Positions 24,986 to 34,290 of a DNA stretch of 64,000 bases are shown piece after piece; the first letter of the stretch is position 1, and each line of letters begins with the position of its first letter. The stretch is from an uncultured Ruminococcus sp. (GTDB lineage Bacteria; Bacillota; Clostridia; Oscillospirales; Acutalibacteraceae), in contig CACWOX010000001.1 in the NCBI GenBank assembly GCA_902762615.1, positions 62,001 through 126,000 of the forward strand, written 5' to 3'. A program made the position numbers and the translations under genes. Below the pieces are notes generated by a model. That model was not told the origin of the DNA, searched no databases, and saw only the letters and a list, made by a program, of their open reading frames with translations.

Positions 24986-25014
24986 TTGACTTATGATTCA
25001 TATTATAATACTAT
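24986..25014 (+). promoter_or_regulatory. Promoter of the DUF1294 gene
   Basis: TTGACT (24986-24991), 17-bp spacer, TACTAT (25009-25014). A TATAAT overlaps the spacer and could serve another start. Confidence 0.5.
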
Positions 25015-25062
25015 TGTATAGTACAGTAGTGTACGAATTGTAAAAAAGGGGTTGTCTCCACC

Positions 25063-25398
25063 ATGAATCTTTTCACCGGATCATTTTCCGATATCGCCAT
25101 AAGGTTCTGCTTCATCATACTTGGCATTCACCTTGTGCTGATCAGTATTTTCGCCGTCTACCAGACAATACGCGACAAGGCGCTGTCCAACGTGCCGAAG
25201 GATTCTCCGAACTACTGGCGCGTGCCTGAAGCGCAGCTCATGCTCATCTCCGCCCTTGGCGGCTCGGTGGCAATGTATATCACCATGCAGACCATCCGCC
25301 ACAAGACGCAGCACCCGAAATTCATGATAGGGATTCCCGCGATCATGATACTTCAATTGGCTCTCGCGGCATACATAGTCTGGCTGAGACTGTTCTGA
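25063..25398 (+). CDS. DUF1294 membrane protein
   Basis: 111 residues, three membrane helices, with the DUF1294 signature: WRVPEAQLMLISALGGSVAMYITMQ and IRHKTQHPKF. The family has no assigned function. An ATG at 25063 follows a weak GGGG site. Confidence 0.85.
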   Translation: MNLFTGSFSDIAIRFCFIILGIHLVLISIFAVYQTIRDKALSNVPKDSPNYWRVPEAQLMLISALGGSVAMYITMQTIRHKTQHPKFMIGIPAIMILQLALAAYIVWLRLF

Positions 25399-25527
25399 TT
25401 GTTAATAATTATTCGGACAGGCAAATAATTATACCTGCTTATACCTGCGAAATCATACGCTCAGAGTTGTCCGGCAAGCTGTTTTTAATAATGCAACGAG
25501 CCTCAGAGCACATCGGAGGAATATCTA

Positions 25528-26568
25528 TTGAAAAAACTAACCTTGGGCATGGACGTAGGAATCGACCTCGGCTCCTCTTCGGTCAAAATTGTCACTCCCA
25601 GCAAACCATTTTCCTTTGCCGAGCCTGCGATGATTGCCGTGGACAGAGACACCGACGAAATACTCGCATTCGGCTCCGATGCCCGTCAGATGCTCGGGCG
25701 TACCCCTGAGCATATCGCCGTCGTCAGTCCCGTACAGCACGGACGAATTCACAATTTCAGCCTCACAGAAACCATGCTGACCGCCTACGTGCATGAGTTC
25801 TGCGGGAACAAAATATTCATGCCCCGCGTGGTGGTCTGTGTGCCTTCCGGCGTTTCCGAGGTGGAAAAGCGCGAGGTTGTGGAATCGCTTCGTGCCGCCG
25901 GCGCACGGAAGGTCTGCCTGATCGAGACGGTTGTGGCAGCCGCACTCGGCGCGGGTCTGGATATTTCCCAGCCGCGCGGCTGCATGGTCTGCGATATAGG
26001 GGGAGGCACCACAGATATAGGCGTCATCTCAATCAACAGCACCGCCGCTTCCCACTGGATCAATTACGCCGGCAATTCCTTCAACGACGCGCTGACCGAA
26101 TTCATCGTACGCAAACACGACCTTGTAATAGGGCCGCAGACCGCCGAGCTGATCAAGCGTGAAATAGGCTGCGTGGTGTCCCGAGAAGCCATTCTCACCG
26201 TAACGGTCAAGGGAAGACATTTCAAAACCGGCATGCCGCACATGATAAGGCTCAATTCCGAGGATATCATCGAGGCATTCGAGGAACCAGCCGTGCGGAT
26301 ATGCCGCGCTGTACAGCACACGCTGGAGCTGACCCCGCCGGCACTGGCAGGCGATCTGCTCACCAACGGCGGCATTATGCTCACAGGCGGCGGCGCAAAG
26401 CTCTACGGCATGGACAGGCTGATTGCCGAGCGCACCAAGCTGAACGTCGCCATAGCCAAGGATCCCGAAATATGCGTGGCTCTCGGCACGGGAAAGGCAG
26501 TTAAGTTCATCGACACCCGCGATAAATTCGAGAAGGAAACCTCTCCGCTCGACGTATTCGGCGCGTGA
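25528..26568 (+). CDS. MreB/Mbl-like bacterial actin
   Basis: 347 residues of the actin/MreB fold. Visible sites are phosphate 1 (GIDLGSSSVKI), VCVPSGVSEVEKREVVES, phosphate 2 (CDIGGGTTDIGVIS) and the adenosine motif (LTGGGAKLYGMDRLI). It likely forms membrane-associated filaments guiding elongation wall synthesis. The start is TTG at 25528 with GGAGGAA 7 bp upstream. No mreC/mreD follow, so this is a lone copy, as Mbl or MreBH often are. A bidirectional terminator closes the unit. Confidence 0.9.
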   Translation: MKKLTLGMDVGIDLGSSSVKIVTPSKPFSFAEPAMIAVDRDTDEILAFGSDARQMLGRTPEHIAVVSPVQHGRIHNFSLTETMLTAYVHEFCGNKIFMPRVVVCVPSGVSEVEKREVVESLRAAGARKVCLIETVVAAALGAGLDISQPRGCMVCDIGGGTTDIGVISINSTAASHWINYAGNSFNDALTEFIVRKHDLVIGPQTAELIKREIGCVVSREAILTVTVKGRHFKTGMPHMIRLNSEDIIEAFEEPAVRICRAVQHTLELTPPALAGDLLTNGGIMLTGGGAKLYGMDRLIAERTKLNVAIAKDPEICVALGTGKAVKFIDTRDKFEKETSPLDVFGA

Positions 26569-26590
26569 TTTTCACGATCTTTTATTTCAT

Positions 26591-26653
26591 AAAAAAGCAA
26601 GCACCGCAAGTTTTTCGTCATTTTTATACGACGGCAACGTGCGGTGCTTTTTT
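26591..26653. terminator. Bidirectional terminator between MreB-like and HD genes
   Basis: GCACCGCA ... TGCGGTGC stem with an A run on one side and six T on the other; serves both convergent genes. Confidence 0.8.
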
Positions 26654-26705
26654 CATTTATGGTTGAATAACAAGGCAGAAATCTGTCGCCTGCTGTTTTC
26701 CGATT

Positions 26706-27206
26706 TCACATATCTATATCGAACAGCTTTTTGTCTTTGAGAATAGTCTCATACAGTGCGCACAGCTTATCCGAAAGGCATACAATTGCCGCCTCGCGGC
26801 ACTTTGGAATACGTGTGATGGTAAGCGGCCACATATGGCTGACTATGATGTTCTTTTCCTTAGGATTGAGGACAAACTGCTCCTGCGCCTTTTGGAGCGC
26901 CCTGACAGGGTGCCTGAATCCGTGAAGTCCGTCGTTTGAGGTCGGGTCGTGCCAGTCGTACAAATAATAATCGTGCAGGAATGCGCCGATGATCAGGCTT
27001 TGCTTGTCGGAATGTGCGTGAAGCTTCTCGTCCACCTTGCAGCTCATGCACACCACATTGAGCACATGGGTGTAGGTGGTGATATGTCCGTGCTGAATGA
27101 AGGTCTTCATGCTCTGCGCCTGCGGCGTGTCAATGATGCCGCTGAGATACCTGACAATATACGCCTTGTCTTTTTCGCTTATTTTCAAATGTCCTCGCCC
27201 CTTCAC
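26706..27206 (-). CDS. HD-domain phosphohydrolase
   Basis: 166 residues with an HD metal site: HITTYTHVLNVV, GAFLHDYYLYDWHD and later HMWPLT. The family hydrolyses phosphoester or nucleotide bonds; the substrate is unknown. The GTG start at 27206 lies in a 4-bp overlap (GTGA) with the stop of the upstream membrane protein gene and has AAGGA 5 bp before it, so the two are translationally coupled. Confidence 0.8.
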   Translation of the reverse strand: MKGRGHLKISEKDKAYIVRYLSGIIDTPQAQSMKTFIQHGHITTYTHVLNVVCMSCKVDEKLHAHSDKQSLIIGAFLHDYYLYDWHDPTSNDGLHGFRHPVRALQKAQEQFVLNPKEKNIIVSHMWPLTITRIPKCREAAIVCLSDKLCALYETILKDKKLFDIDM

Positions 27207-28006
27207 TTTTTCCTTCTCGGCAGGCGGCGAATGAATTCCCTTATCCTGCCTGAGCTGTCGGAGCGGAATTTAGAGTTGTGCACGCCGCGAATGCTCTTGA
27301 TTTTGCCGAGAACCTGCGCCTGAACCCCTGTGAGCGACATATTGGACTTGAGAATCTCCTGTTCAATGATCTTATCCCGGACATTCTGGGGAATGGCTTT
27401 GACATTTTTGATAGTGCCGCTGACCGAGCTTTCAAGCTCCTTGTATTTGTCGTCGATTGCCTGATTGATCAGCCTGTCCACCTCCACCAGCTTATCCACA
27501 AAATCGCTGAGGGTGGAAACGGTCACCGTTATATCGGCGGAAGTAATTCCCACCAAAAGCAGCGCAGCGATATTCACAAGCCACCCCGGAATATACTGCA
27601 CCGGAATCGACACGATCGGATGAATCAAATGCGATACCAGAACGCCCATTGTGCCAAACAGCAGAGATGCCGGGAGGCAGATGTAGCCGTGAAGATTGAG
27701 CGGCATATGGCTGTAATCCCACCATGAGGCGTGAAAGAGCTTTTCCAGAGTAAATCCGGTGGTATATTCCAGCACCGCCGAGCTGACCATACAGACAAGA
27801 AATGTCATAGGAATACTCAGATGTGTTCCCATCATGGCAAAGAGCAAGCCTCCCGCGCCGTATATCGGACAGATTGGTCCGATCAGGAATCCCCGGTTTG
27901 CCCAGCGTTTTTCCCTGACGCTCACCAGAATGCTCTCATACACCCAGCCTAAAAAGCTGTAGATGTAAAAATAAAGTACCGCTTCATCAATAGTCAATTC
28001 AAACAC
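27203..28006 (-). CDS. DUF1113/CmpB-type membrane protein (annotated in relatives as putative ABC transporter permease)
   Basis: 267 residues: about five membrane helices in the first 165 residues (YFYIYSFLGWVYESILVSVREKRWANRGFLIGPICPIYGAGG is the family's start region), then a charged coiled tail. It has no ABC partner here, so the permease label is doubtful; the role is unknown. The coupled HD gene suggests they work together. Confidence 0.8.
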   Translation of the reverse strand: MFELTIDEAVLYFYIYSFLGWVYESILVSVREKRWANRGFLIGPICPIYGAGGLLFAMMGTHLSIPMTFLVCMVSSAVLEYTTGFTLEKLFHASWWDYSHMPLNLHGYICLPASLLFGTMGVLVSHLIHPIVSIPVQYIPGWLVNIAALLLVGITSADITVTVSTLSDFVDKLVEVDRLINQAIDDKYKELESSVSGTIKNVKAIPQNVRDKIIEQEILKSNMSLTGVQAQVLGKIKSIRGVHNSKFRSDSSGRIREFIRRLPRRKK

Positions 28007-28111
28007 TTCCGTCGATAATAAGTATATGCAAAAAATGATAATACTTTTGCATTAATTTATTTCTGCCTTTGTGTTAAAAAATAATGAAAAAAGGAATCCG
28101 TCAAAAAACAT

Positions 28112-29269
28112 TCAAAGCACCTTTTTTACCACAGGTATCTTTTTCAAAAGCCATGTAATACATCCGCCCACAAACATACTCAGTATGCAATAAATGACAT
28201 TGGGATACACAAGATACGTATCGGAACTGATTAAAGCCACAAAGCGGGAATAAACCACCCATTTCATAAACGGAGCAAAAAGATAAATGCCATAGGTCAG
28301 AGAACCAATCAATGTAACGGCACGAACAAATTTTTTATGGCTGGCAAACATGTCATGCTTTTGACAAATATATTTGATGAGAAGAAAAACACATATCGCA
28401 GACAGATAGGAAAAAATGCCAAAATATTCTTCGGAAAAAGACAAGCCGTGCAGCTTTATCTCTCTTATTTTAAGATCGCACGTAATAATTACACCTAATA
28501 TTCCCGACGCAAACAGAAGATACAATTTCTTCTTTGACACCTTTAATAAATCCACATTGTGATACAGATAATAGCCGATCAGCGGGAAAAACATATCTGA
28601 ATACGTAGCAAATTCTACGCTGGATTCCAAAGTAGAAGTCAATGATAACGATCTGATATTAAAATAATTCAAAGTGATATTTAAAATCGGTAAGAAGGAA
28701 GTAAAAAACAGCTTGATCAAAAACAATGCCAGGAAATCCTGCTTGGTCATATTTTTAGCTATTTTTCTGTAGAGCGGAAGCATCAAAAGAACGCCGATGT
28801 AGCTGTACAGATACCAGTATGTTCTTCCCCCCACCTGATAGGCTCCTTCCAAAGTGAGCCGGAAGCAGGTTTCAATCGAACAATTATCAATGTATCCCCT
28901 GAATGAACCTATGACAGCAAGTCCGGAAATAAGAATCGGCAAAACAACAGCTATGCGCAGTATTCTGTGTTTAAAAATGTATCTGTACGATTCCTGCTTG
29001 TCTTTAAAAAGCATCGCTCCTGAAATCATAAAGAAGATAGGGACATTGACTCGGGTAACCGCAGTAAACACGCTATAAAACCACGCTTCGGACAAAGTAT
29101 CGGTATAAGCGTATGACTGATAGCCGCGGGTATGATGAAACAGTACAAGAAAACATGCAATAATCCTCAACAAATCTATATCGACACGCCTTTGCTTTTG
29201 CCTGAGTGAAGCCGTATCATTCCCCTGTACGGGCAGAATAGTATCTTCGGCTGTTTTTTGTATTTGCAT
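28112..29269 (-). CDS. AT3-family membrane acyltransferase
   Basis: 385 residues and about ten membrane helices, with the start (VDIDLLRIIACFLVLFHHTRGYQS) carrying the conserved catalytic His in the first helix. Relatives (OafA, WecH, exopolysaccharide acyltransferases) add acetyl or other acyl groups to surface sugars. AT-richer, with fewer GC-ending codons than the neighbours, so it may be acquired. ATG at 29269 behind GGAGGATC. Confidence 0.85.
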   Translation of the reverse strand: MQIQKTAEDTILPVQGNDTASLRQKQRRVDIDLLRIIACFLVLFHHTRGYQSYAYTDTLSEAWFYSVFTAVTRVNVPIFFMISGAMLFKDKQESYRYIFKHRILRIAVVLPILISGLAVIGSFRGYIDNCSIETCFRLTLEGAYQVGGRTYWYLYSYIGVLLMLPLYRKIAKNMTKQDFLALFLIKLFFTSFLPILNITLNYFNIRSLSLTSTLESSVEFATYSDMFFPLIGYYLYHNVDLLKVSKKKLYLLFASGILGVIITCDLKIREIKLHGLSFSEEYFGIFSYLSAICVFLLIKYICQKHDMFASHKKFVRAVTLIGSLTYGIYLFAPFMKWVVYSRFVALISSDTYLVYPNVIYCILSMFVGGCITWLLKKIPVVKKVL

Positions 29270-29338
29270 TATGATCCTCCAAATCTAAAATAAGCATATG
29301 TCCCATATTGCTGAATCAATTGCAATATTCTGCGACAA

Positions 29339-29578
29339 TCACTCATCCATTTTGCCTGCGTCTTTGCCGTGCTTCTGCTTCTTCCGAAAAATATAGTATT
29401 CCGCATCGGCATCGTCCTGCCCTCTGTTGATATCCTCATCATCAAAGCCCAAATTGTGCATGTAGTTGCGCCCCATGTTGAAGCCGTTGTCTGATCTCAT
29501 TCGCCAGTGAAGTCTACTTATCACCACATATACGATGATTAACACTATAATAATCATCACATAAATCAGTTTATCCAT
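29339..29578 (-). CDS. Small single-pass membrane protein
   Basis: 79 residues from the ATG at 29578, which follows AGAAGGAG. One membrane helix (LIYVMIIIVLIIVYVVISRL), then a charged tail with DDEDINRGQDDADAEYY. An upstream ATG at 29644 would only translate the 9-bp tandem repeat, so I do not use it. Function unknown. Confidence 0.6.
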   Translation of the reverse strand: MDKLIYVMIIIVLIIVYVVISRLHWRMRSDNGFNMGRNYMHNLGFDDEDINRGQDDADAEYYIFRKKQKHGKDAGKMDE

Positions 29579-29599
29579 TTTACTAACTCCTTCTCCTGC

Positions 29600-29642
29600 T
29601 TTAAATGTTTTAAATGTTTTAAATGCTTTAAATGCTTTAAAC
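29600..29642. repeat. 9-bp tandem repeat TTTAAATGT/TTTAAATGC
   Basis: Four full units and part of a fifth between the NUDIX stop and the small membrane gene; AT-rich and non-coding. Confidence 0.75.
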
Positions 29643-29652
29643 ACGCAATCTT

Positions 29653-30084
29653 TTACTCAAATACATTCCACACATTGTTGGCGTCAAGGGCATTTTGAAT
29701 GTCAGCCGCCAGAAACTTATGCAAATCCGCTTTGTCAGCCCACATATACCCCAAGTGCTCTTTAGAAAGGCGCAAGTTCTCAATTCCTTCACAATTGCAA
29801 AGATACGTAATGATAATGATCTGACAGTCAGGAGCGTTTTGCGCCGACCAGACATAAAGCAGTCTGTCCGGAGTAATGTTCAGCCCCGTTTCTTCCTTCA
29901 TCTCCCGCACAAGGGTCTGCCCGGGACTTTCTCCGAATTCCAGCGTGCCTCCCGGAAATTCCCACCATCCGAGACCGTTCGGCGTTTCCGCATCGCTTCG
30001 CCTGACAATAAGCGCTCTGCCATCTCTGAGCACAACGCCCTTTACGGCAACATAAATCCTTTGCCTTTTCAATTCGTCAGCCAT
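29653..30084 (-). CDS. NUDIX hydrolase
   Basis: 143 residues with a full NUDIX box (G-x5-E-x7-REUxEExGU): GTLEFGESPGQTLV followed by REMKEETGL. Likely cleaves a nucleoside diphosphate linked to another group; substrate not predictable. The ATG at 30084 has AGGAAGGTG upstream. Confidence 0.85.
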   Translation of the reverse strand: MADELKRQRIYVAVKGVVLRDGRALIVRRSDAETPNGLGWWEFPGGTLEFGESPGQTLVREMKEETGLNITPDRLLYVWSAQNAPDCQIIIITYLCNCEGIENLRLSKEHLGYMWADKADLHKFLAADIQNALDANNVWNVFE

Positions 30085-30104
30085 GCAATCACCTTCCTTA
30101 AAAC

Positions 30105-30140
30105 AAAAAGGAGCATGCCACACCCTTGGTGACAAGCTCC
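30105..30140 (-). terminator. Terminator of the CD1247-like gene
   Basis: Minus strand hairpin GGAGCTTGTCAC / GTGTGGCATGCTCC with one mismatch, followed by TTTTTG. Confidence 0.65.
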
Positions 30141-30256
30141 TCTCAGTAACAAAAAATTATATAGGTCAAATGGCACAAAGCTTCCGTAAAAACACAGAGA
30201 CAATAACCTCGTTTTAAACGCAACTGAAAATAATAATATGTTCTGTTGGCAACAAA

Positions 30257-30670
30257 TTAGTTGTCGAGATCAAATTCAAGTTTCTCTCCGCAGTTCGGGC
30301 ACTCCATCTCGCCGACATTGATAAGATCTTCATCAAGGCAGATCGTATCGCCGCAGGTCGGGCACGTTACTTCATAATAAAGCTCATCCTTGGTTTTCTT
30401 GGTGGACTTCTTTTCGGGCTGCTTCTCGTGAGCACAGCCACAATTGTCAACCTCGTAGAGATCCTTCTCGATAGCGCCGAGATCCTCGTCAACTTCATCG
30501 AGCTGCTGCTGGAACTCTTCAAAGCCGTCCTCCAGATTCTCCATGTCGAGCACGATGTCCTCTAAAAGCTCCATGAGATACTTTATAACCTTGGTATCCT
30601 TCTTGTCGTCGTTCAAGTTAAGACCTTCAACAAGACCCTTGAGATAAGCGAGTTTTTCCAACTTATTCAT
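30257..30670 (-). CDS. CD1247-type N-terminal domain / zinc-ribbon protein
   Basis: 137 residues. N-terminal acidic coiled coil (MNKLEKLAYLKGLVEGL...LEDIVLDMENLEDGFEE) and a C-terminal zinc ribbon CPTCGDTICLDEDLINVGEMECPNCGE. This small family is common in Clostridia and has no known role. ATG at 30670 follows GAGAGGATAA. Confidence 0.85.
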   Translation of the reverse strand: MNKLEKLAYLKGLVEGLNLNDDKKDTKVIKYLMELLEDIVLDMENLEDGFEEFQQQLDEVDEDLGAIEKDLYEVDNCGCAHEKQPEKKSTKKTKDELYYEVTCPTCGDTICLDEDLINVGEMECPNCGEKLEFDLDN

Positions 30671-30739
30671 AGCAATTATCCTCTCTGAAAAATAGATTTA
30701 TATAAAACTAAGTGCCAATGCAGATGAATGCAAAAGCAA

Positions 30740-31297
30740 TTATGCACGCTCCATGTAAAGACCTGTTCTTGTGTCTATGCGGATCATGTCGCCCTCTTCG
30801 ATGAAGAGCGGAACCTTGATCTCAGCGCCTGTCTCGAGGGTGGCTGGCTTGGTGGCGTTGGTAGCGGTATCGCCCTTGAAGCCGGGGTCGGTCTTGGTGA
30901 CCTTCAGCTCAACGAAGTTGGGCGGCTCTACGCCAAAGACATTGCCCTTGTAGGACAGCACCTTGCAGGTCATATTTTCGGTGACAAACTTGAAGTTGTC
31001 GCCCAGAGTGCTCTCATTGATGGGGAGCTGCTCATATGTTTCGGGATCCATGAAATAATACAGACCGCCGTCCTCATACAGATACTGCATATCCTTGCGC
31101 TCAACAAAAGCGGTGGGGAACTTAGCAGAGGGATTGAATGTAGTTTCTGTCACAGCGCCCGTAATAACATTGCGGAGTTTGGTGCGAACAAACGCCGCAC
31201 CCTTGCCCGGCTTAACATGCTGAAATTCGATGATAGAATAAACGGCGCCGTCCATTTCAAATGTTACACCGTTTCTGAAATCTCCTGCTACTATCAT
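30740..31297 (-). CDS. efp: Elongation factor P
   Basis: Relieves ribosome stalling at polyproline. 185 residues, three beta-barrel domains; the modified residue is the Lys in PGKG (about residue 32). ATG at 31297 with GGAGG 8 bp upstream. It has its own TTGCAA promoter despite sitting 268 bp after the peptidase gene. No yeiP-, epmA- or ymfI-type modification gene is seen here. Confidence 0.97.
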   Translation of the reverse strand: MIVAGDFRNGVTFEMDGAVYSIIEFQHVKPGKGAAFVRTKLRNVITGAVTETTFNPSAKFPTAFVERKDMQYLYEDGGLYYFMDPETYEQLPINESTLGDNFKFVTENMTCKVLSYKGNVFGVEPPNFVELKVTKTDPGFKGDTATNATKPATLETGAEIKVPLFIEEGDMIRIDTRTGLYMERA

Positions 31298-31333
31298 TTA
31301 GTTTAACCTCCATGAAATAACTTACCGATTTGT

Positions 31334-31362
31334 ATTATAATACAAAAAACTCATAATTGCAA
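31334..31362 (-). promoter_or_regulatory. efp promoter
   Basis: Minus strand TTGCAA (31357-31362), 17-bp spacer, TATAAT (31334-31339). The rest of the 31363-31565 gap is AT-rich and holds nothing I can name. Confidence 0.75.
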
Positions 31363-31565
31363 GTCATTTTACCATTCTTTTTTTAATATTTTTAAGTTTT
31401 TGTACAAAAAATCATAGGAATTTAATTCCAAAGGTGCAGAATACACATACTAAAAGCGGCAATTAGGTGATAATGCACAAACTTTAATGGATGTGTCGTA
31501 CTCACAAAGAGAATTTTTTGTAACTATCTACAAATTTTGCGCATTTATGCAATATGTCAGCAGGC

Positions 31566-32657
31566 TCAACCCAGAATCAGCAGTTGCCTGTCCAAATCTG
31601 CCAAATCAACCGCTCCGTCAGCTGTCTTATAGAGCATATTTTCTATTCTCACACCGTATTTGCCCGGAATATAAATACCCGGCTCCACCGTGATGACGGA
31701 ATTGACTGGAATCTTGCCGCCTCTGAACGAAACGGAGGGGAATTCGTGTATTTCCAGACCAACGCCGTGACCTGTGCCGTGACCGAAATATTCGCCGTAG
31801 CCTTCGGCTGTAATCAGATTGCGTGCAGCCGCGTCGCATTCCGCCAGATCATCGCCGCCTGCAAAGAGATAATCCATTGCTGTCTGCTGGGCGCGCAGAA
31901 CGATGTCGTAGATTTTTTTCTGGTCATCGCTCACAGCTCCGTAAGCCACCGTGCGTGTCATGTCGGAATGATAACCGCCCACCACGCAGCCTACGTCAAA
32001 AGTGATAAGATCGCCCTTTCTGATTCTGCGTGAGCCGGGAACGGCGTGCGGCATGGAGCCGTTTTCGCCCGAAGCCACAATGGAATCAAAGGCAAGCCGC
32101 TCCGCGCCCAGCCGACGGGCGTAAAATTCAAACTCAAAGGCGAGATCCGCCTCGGTGACGCCCTCTTTTATCACGCCGTAAACATGCAGAAGAGTCTGTT
32201 CGGCTATATTCTGAGCTGTCTTCATACAGGCTATCTCATCGCTGTCCTTGTGAACGCGCAGCGATTCGATCAGCTTGTCAAGACCGCCCTCTTCGCTGAG
32301 AACAGCGGGAGCAAGCACATCTGACATCATTGTGTACTGGGAAAGGGTCATGCGGTCGGATTCCACCAGCAGGCTCTTTAGCCCCATTTTTTCCGATATG
32401 CCGCCGAACACATTCTTCATCTCTCCGCCGCCGTATTCCACGACCTCGCACCAGTCGATAGCCTTTCCGGCAGCCTCGGTATAACGCGAATCCGTGACAT
32501 AAACGCAGCCCTTGCGGGTTACGATGAAGTAGCCGTTGTCGCAGTTGAATCCGGTGAAATATTTGCCGTTGATCTCGGACATGATCAGCGCACCGTCGTA
32601 CTCCTCCGGGATAATTCCGATAAGTGCATTGGTGCGCTCCTGAAATTTGTTTGCCAT
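31566..32657 (-). CDS. M24-family Xaa-Pro peptidase
   Basis: 363 residues: an N-terminal creatinase-like domain and a pita-bread M24 domain with the dinuclear metal ligands in FDVGCVVGGYHSDMTRT, GHGTGHGVGLEIHE, VITVEPGIY and RIEN. Removes N-terminal residues before proline. Lies between aroQ and efp, the usual Firmicutes order. ATG at 32657 after AAAGAGG. Confidence 0.93.
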   Translation of the reverse strand: MANKFQERTNALIGIIPEEYDGALIMSEINGKYFTGFNCDNGYFIVTRKGCVYVTDSRYTEAAGKAIDWCEVVEYGGGEMKNVFGGISEKMGLKSLLVESDRMTLSQYTMMSDVLAPAVLSEEGGLDKLIESLRVHKDSDEIACMKTAQNIAEQTLLHVYGVIKEGVTEADLAFEFEFYARRLGAERLAFDSIVASGENGSMPHAVPGSRRIRKGDLITFDVGCVVGGYHSDMTRTVAYGAVSDDQKKIYDIVLRAQQTAMDYLFAGGDDLAECDAAARNLITAEGYGEYFGHGTGHGVGLEIHEFPSVSFRGGKIPVNSVITVEPGIYIPGKYGVRIENMLYKTADGAVDLADLDRQLLILG

Positions 32658-32672
32658 GATAAAAACCTCTTT

Positions 32673-33113
32673 CTATTCATTGATAATGTTTGCAAGCGCC
32701 TGTACACCTAAAATGTAGCTGTAGGATCCGAAGCCGCAGATCTGACCGGCGCATACGGGCGAAATCACCGAGTGATGCCGGAATTCCTCCCGCGCGTGGA
32801 TATTGGACATATGCACCTCCACGAAGGGCAGCGGCTTGACGGCTGCAATCGCGTCGCGCAGAGCGTAGCTGTAATGCGTCCACGCGCCGGCATTGATGAC
32901 AACACCCGCGTATTCGCCCTTTGCGGTGTGAATTTTGTCGAGGATAACGCCCTCGTGATTGCTCTGAATAAAATCGGCTTCCAACCCCAGAGAATCGGCG
33001 TATTCCTTCACCCTGTCGCAGATGGTTTCAAGCGTCTCGGTGCCGTAAACGCCCGGTTCACGCACGCCCACCATATTGAGATTGGGACCGTTGATAATTA
33101 AGATTTTTTTCAT
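32673..33113 (-). CDS. aroQ: Type II 3-dehydroquinate dehydratase
   Basis: 146 residues; shikimate pathway step three. Visible features: IINGPNLNMVGVREPGVYG with catalytic Tyr23, QSNHEG, INAGAWTHYSYALRDAI, EVHMSNIHARE and HHSVISPVCAG. Forms dodecamers. ATG at 33113. First gene of the aroQ-peptidase pair. Confidence 0.96.
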   Translation of the reverse strand: MKKILIINGPNLNMVGVREPGVYGTETLETICDRVKEYADSLGLEADFIQSNHEGVILDKIHTAKGEYAGVVINAGAWTHYSYALRDAIAAVKPLPFVEVHMSNIHAREEFRHHSVISPVCAGQICGFGSYSYILGVQALANIINE

Positions 33114-33148
33114 TTTTTATACGCTTCCTTATTGCTCAGAATATGCAT

Positions 33149-34201
33149 TTATCTGTGATAAGAAACATCTCCCAGATTCACCGGGTCGGGATTCTCAATA
33201 ATCCATTCCACGATTGCCTTTGCCATCTGCTCGAAAGCGGCTTCATCGGTATGGGGAGAGATGCTTTTGATCTGCCGGACAATCTGATCATCGGCAGACT
33301 TCCCGCCCGACAGTATTTTGGCCAGACCGTCGCGCATAGCGCGGAAATCATCGTCCCAATTGCAGCCGCCGTTGTCGAGAATTTCATGGCTGAGTCGCCC
33401 GATAAGGCGAATCGCTTTGCCCTGAACGAATGGCGCTTTTCCGCTGCCCGGAACGAGCATATCCCACAGTTCCTCATACTGCTCCGTCCACGTCCCGCCG
33501 CTGACGGAAATCGGCGCGCTGCCGTCGTATTTTTTCCTGTGCGGAACCGGCGGCACGTCAAATAATTTATACAATTGCGCAAGGCCCGCGTCAAAGGCCG
33601 GCAAATAATCCTCCGCAAAGCCGTCGCGGTAGAATTCAAAATTTTCGCCGAGATGAGCAACCTGCGTTCTCATACTCCCGGTGATCTCAATGCCCGCGTC
33701 AATGAGGCTGCGGGCAAGCAGCGCCATCGCGGGAATATCGGCATTCTGGCAGCGGATCAGCGCTTCTTCAAGGGCATTGAACCCTGAATAGCCGCCCGTC
33801 AGACGCACGTCCGCGCCGTTTTCAATCAGCAGCCGCACGCCTTGGACGCGGTAGGACATGGCGGCATAAATGAGCGCGGTGGGACAGTGTGCTCTCTGAA
33901 AATTGATATCCGCTCCCAGCGAAAGCAGAAGACCGATTTTCTCCGGCCGGCGGATGGAAGCTTCACTAAGCGCCGTCCTGCCGTATTGATCGGCATAATT
34001 GATATCCGCGCCGTACTCATTGACCAGCCAACGAACGACTTCTTCCGGAAGCTCGGGGTGCATCAGCGCCGTTCTCTGGTCGTACCGGCTGTAAACCGCG
34101 TCCGGCACACATTTCAGAAGCGCGGCCTTGATTTTTTCCACATCGCCTGAAGCGACAATCTCTTTAAAATCCTCCGGCAGCGTCTTTCTCAGCCTTGCCA
34201 T
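33149..34201 (-). CDS. Ankyrin-repeat protein
   Basis: 350 residues. Residues ~25-130 hold ankyrin units (RTALMHPELPEEVVRWLVNEYGADINYADQYGRTAL, GLLLSLGADINFQRAHCPTALIYAA, LLIENGADVRLTGGYSGFNALEEAL). The C-terminal half is not recognised but contains an Arg/Asp-rich stretch (LIGRLSHEILDNGGCNWDDDFRAMRDGLAKIL). Cytoplasmic, presumed protein-binding. Start at the ATG at 34201 with GGAGGGG upstream; an ATG seven codons earlier lacks a site. Confidence 0.8.
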   Translation of the reverse strand: MARLRKTLPEDFKEIVASGDVEKIKAALLKCVPDAVYSRYDQRTALMHPELPEEVVRWLVNEYGADINYADQYGRTALSEASIRRPEKIGLLLSLGADINFQRAHCPTALIYAAMSYRVQGVRLLIENGADVRLTGGYSGFNALEEALIRCQNADIPAMALLARSLIDAGIEITGSMRTQVAHLGENFEFYRDGFAEDYLPAFDAGLAQLYKLFDVPPVPHRKKYDGSAPISVSGGTWTEQYEELWDMLVPGSGKAPFVQGKAIRLIGRLSHEILDNGGCNWDDDFRAMRDGLAKILSGGKSADDQIVRQIKSISPHTDEAAFEQMAKAIVEWIIENPDPVNLGDVSYHR

Positions 34202-34225
34202 ACAATCCCCTCCCCTCTTCATTCC

Positions 34226-34290
34226 AAGGCGCTTGCGCCTTCCGCCATTATTCTCTAAGCGAGCGAACGCGAGCGTTCGATATAGTAGTT
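34226..34290. repeat. GC-rich hairpin pair at the 3' end of the TIM-barrel gene
   Basis: AAGGCGCTTGCGCCTT hairpin at 34226-34241, then TTATTCTCTA and the GCGAGCGAACGCGAGCG sequence that overlaps the C-terminal codons of the next gene. The same two modules recur near 20880-20912 and 46556-46600. Confidence 0.55.
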
